Part shown: positions 62,467 through 64,000 of the stretch, one piece after another
Layout: each line of letters opens with the position of its first letter
Numbering within the stretch: position 1 is the first letter of the stretch
Assembly (NCBI RefSeq): GCF_900128445.1
Contig: NZ_LT671417.1
Location: forward strand, 2,305,201 to 2,369,200
Direction: 5' to 3'
DNA length: 64,000 bases
Source of the DNA: Thermophilibacter provencensis
GTDB lineage: Bacteria > Actinomycetota > Coriobacteriia > Coriobacteriales > Atopobiaceae
The notes under the pieces: generated by a model
What the model saw: only the letters and a program-made list of their open reading frames with translations
What the model was told of the DNA's origin: nothing
Database searches by the model: none
Position numbers and translations under genes: made by a program

Positions 62467-62988
62467 CTACTCCGCGTAAAACACGCGACCGTCTCTTCTC
62501 GGCTTGGGCTCCGGCGTCTCGGCCGGGTACCCCAGGATGCAGTGGCCGATGCCCTCGTAGTCGCCCTCGATGCCCAGCTCGGTGAGGATGGCCTTGCCCT
62601 CGGGGGTGTCGAACTCCTCGCGGGCGCGGTGGATCCAGCAGCTGCCGAGCCCCAGCGCGTGCGCGGCGAGCATTAGGTTGCCCATGACGAGGCTTCCGTC
62701 GTAGACGCGGTTGCGCTCGCCGCGCGGGGCGAGCACCACGAGGACCACCGGCGCGCCATAGAACGGGTCGCGGCTGGGGTCGCCGATGACCTCGGCGTTC
62801 ATGGCGGAGAGGCGATCGCGCAGCTCGCGGTTCGTGACGGCCACGATGATGGGGCCCTGGCGGTTCATGCCGCTCGCAGCCCAGAGGCCGGCCTCGACGA
62901 CCTGGTCGATCAGCTCCCGGCTCGGCACCTCGTCGGTGTACGCGCGGATGCTCCTGCGGTCGAGCATGCCCTGGATGATGTCGCTCAT
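62467..62988 (-). CDS. Nitroreductase family protein
   Basis: 173 aa flavoprotein. MLDRRSIRAYTDEVPSRELIDQVVEAGLWAASGMNRQ binds FMN, and LMLAAHALGLGSCWIHRAREEF and GIGHCILGYPAETP complete the family pattern. It reduces nitro groups or quinones with NAD(P)H; the physiological substrate is unknown. ATG at 62988 follows GAGGAGGAG. A TTGGGTAT box 37 nt upstream suggests stress control. Confidence 0.94.
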   Translation of the reverse strand: MSDIIQGMLDRRSIRAYTDEVPSRELIDQVVEAGLWAASGMNRQGPIIVAVTNRELRDRLSAMNAEVIGDPSRDPFYGAPVVLVVLAPRGERNRVYDGSLVMGNLMLAAHALGLGSCWIHRAREEFDTPEGKAILTELGIEGDYEGIGHCILGYPAETPEPKPRRDGRVFYAE

Positions 62989-63024
62989 GGCTCCTCCTCG
63001 CCTCGATTGCCGCCTGAGGCTGTT

Positions 63025-63050
63025 ATACCCAAGTGCGCGACGTCCCACCC
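63025..63050 (-). promoter_or_regulatory. Candidate SigB/SigF-type promoter of the nitroreductase gene
   Basis: GGGT, 16 nt, GGGTAT preceded by TT, on the minus strand, 37 nt ahead of the ATG. Confidence 0.45.
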
Positions 63051-63063
63051 TGACGCCCCTCCC

Positions 63064-63186
63064 GCGTTTGCACGGGCAAACTCCACAGACGGGGACACTG
63101 GGATGACGATCATTTGCGTCTTAGCAGGTAGAGGCGTTGTCCGTTCTTCTCTCCACGCGCTGTGGCGAGTTTGCTCGTGCAAACGC
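63064..63186. repeat. Inverted pair of TTTGCNCGNGCAAA palindromes
   Basis: GCGTTTGCACGGGCAAACTC (63064-63083) is inverted at 63167-63186 with 19 of 20 matching. Each copy is itself a near-palindrome. They lie 83 nt apart in the 353-bp gap between the divergent nitroreductase and amylosucrase genes. Nothing else was recognised between them. Confidence 0.8.
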
Positions 63187-63232
63187 CGAACGGGGGCGGC
63201 AGGCGGCCGCCGTCCACGTGGAGCGCGCGTGA

Positions 63233-63244
63233 GGGAACGTTCCC
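63233..63244. promoter_or_regulatory. LacI-type operator GGGAACGTTCCC
   Basis: Perfect 12-bp palindrome with a central CG, the form typical of LacI-family sites. It lies about 55 nt upstream of the predicted -10 of the amylosucrase-type gene. Confidence 0.6.
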
Positions 63245-63271
63245 ACCCCTCATTGGCTACGTCTACGGAAT

Positions 63272-63305
63272 CGTTCCCATCCCCAGGCGGGAACGCCGCT
63301 ACAAT
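63272..63305 (+). promoter_or_regulatory. Second operator pair and -10 box of the amylosucrase-type gene
   Basis: CGTTCCC (63272-63278) and GGGAACG (63289-63295) are inverted half-sites matching the palindrome at 63233. They cover the -35 region of TACAAT (63300-63305), a -10 box 36 nt before the ATG. Binding here would repress. The -35 itself is poor. Confidence 0.55.
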
Positions 63306-63341
63306 GCGTCCGGGAGCATACGGAGAGCGAAAGGAACCGCC

Positions 63342-64000
63342 ATGACGGAGAAGGCCAGCAGGAAGGGCCCCGCCAAGAAGACCGCCGCGAGAAGGACGCG
63401 GAAGGCCGTCGCCGCGCCACGCGTCGGCGGGGCGGAGCGCGTGAGGGCCGACGCCGTCTTCCAGGAGCGCCTGGCCCGCCACCACGACGAGCTCCGCTGG
63501 CTCTACATGGAGCTCTACGACAACGGCGACATGTTCGCCGAGCTGCTCGATCAGATGCGGGCCTACTACGACGCACGCTCCGAGCGGCTGCGCGCCCTCG
63601 ACGCCGAGCGCGAGGCCGCCGGCGAGTGGTACCGCAGCCGCGACATGCTCGGCATGCAGATGTACATCGACAACTTCGCCGGGAACATCAGGGGCGTGGA
63701 GGACCGCCTGGACTACCTCGAGCGCGTGGGCGTGAACTACCTCCACCTCATGCCGTTCCTCGACACCCCCGCGGACAGGAGCCGCTCGGACGGCGGCTAC
63801 GCCGTCAAGGACTTCCGTCGCGTCAAGCCCGAGCTCGGGACGATGGAGGACCTCGCCCACCTCGCGGGGAAGTGCCACGAGCGCGGCATCAGCCTCTGCA
63901 TGGACTTCGTCATGAACCACACCTCGGAGGAGCACGAGTGGGCGCGGCGGGCCCGCGCCGGCGAGGGCGAGTACATGAGCCGGTACTTCTTCGAGGGCAA
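63342..64000 (+). CDS. Amylosucrase-type GH13 enzyme, 3' end cut by window
   Basis: 219 codons seen. A basic N-terminal tail (KASRKGPAKKTAARRTRKAV) precedes a helical domain, then the amylosucrase pattern DNFAGNIRGVEDRLDYLERVGVNYLHLMPFL, SDGGYAVKDFRRVKPELGTMEDL, and GH13 region I in LCMDFVMNHTSEEHEW. The catalytic Asp and Glu lie beyond the window. It probably splits sucrose and transfers or hydrolyses the glucose. AAAGGA precedes the ATG. LacI-like operators upstream fit sugar control. Confidence 0.9.
   Translation, partial: MTEKASRKGPAKKTAARRTRKAVAAPRVGGAERVRADAVFQERLARHHDELRWLYMELYDNGDMFAELLDQMRAYYDARSERLRALDAEREAAGEWYRSRDMLGMQMYIDNFAGNIRGVEDRLDYLERVGVNYLHLMPFLDTPADRSRSDGGYAVKDFRRVKPELGTMEDLAHLAGKCHERGISLCMDFVMNHTSEEHEWARRARAGEGEYMSRYFFEG

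Overview
The window is very GC-rich and almost entirely coding, with most genes on the minus strand. The gene content points to a host-associated anaerobic actinobacterium of class Coriobacteriia, probably Atopobiaceae (Olsenella-like). The evidence is a mannose-family PTS with a DUF956 protein, a superoxide reductase instead of an obvious oxygen-dependent system, an aroK/aroB-like/pepP/efp neighbourhood, a lactaldehyde-reductase-type alcohol dehydrogenase and an AddAB-type recombination complex. The taxonomic call is inference from gene content and composition. No rRNA, tRNA or CRISPR array was seen.

Layout. 1-2.3 kb: a NadE-like gene that lacks the expected catalytic residues (cut by the window edge) and desulfoferrodoxin. 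2.4-13.8 kb: dnaE, addA, addB and a YerC/TrpR-like regulator. 14-18 kb: efp, then a mannose PTS operon (manX-manY-manZ-DUF956) that appears inserted between pepP and efp. 18-26.7 kb: aroK, an AroB-like gene without catalytic residues, pepP; then alaS-ruvX-mltG-yqeG, separated from aroK by a 690-bp gene-free stretch holding about eleven 24-bp palindromes. 26.8-31.3 kb: rarA, a stress-type operon (DUF948-like protein, RsbW-like anti-sigma, SigB/F sigma factor) and an AI-2E transporter. 31.5-39.8 kb: alpha/beta hydrolase, dGTPase-like protein, ATP-grasp-like protein, an SGNH hydrolase-GNAT fusion, a phosphatase, vsr and a phospholipase-like protein. 40-42.8 kb: a plus-strand MFS transporter and a Vsr/DUF559-like predicted nuclease flanked by diverged direct repeats. 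43-47.8 kb: argC-argJ-argB-argD. 48-55.6 kb: MIF-like tautomerase, small proteins, a lipase-like protein, fucO-like dehydrogenase, M20 peptidase, LysR regulator and tatA. 55.8-64 kb: paaK plus an ACT-domain protein, pfkA, M18 aminopeptidase, a DEDDh exonuclease, a nitroreductase and the start of an amylosucrase-type GH13 gene.

What stands out is the non-coding DNA. There are several families of short dispersed palindromes: the 24-mer array, with relatives near 61.3 kb; a TTTGCNCGNGCAAA palindrome at five sites, two of which bracket the predicted nuclease; REP-like hairpins built on GTGACAG/GGGGAC; and a CGAGAAGRAC motif near gene ends. Four genes, two of them redox genes, share an identical TTGGGTAT in the -10 position, which suggests a regulon of the sigma factor encoded here. 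The best candidate for an undescribed system is the predicted nuclease together with the palindrome families, which resembles REP/RAYT organisation with a nuclease instead of a transposase. That link is inference.
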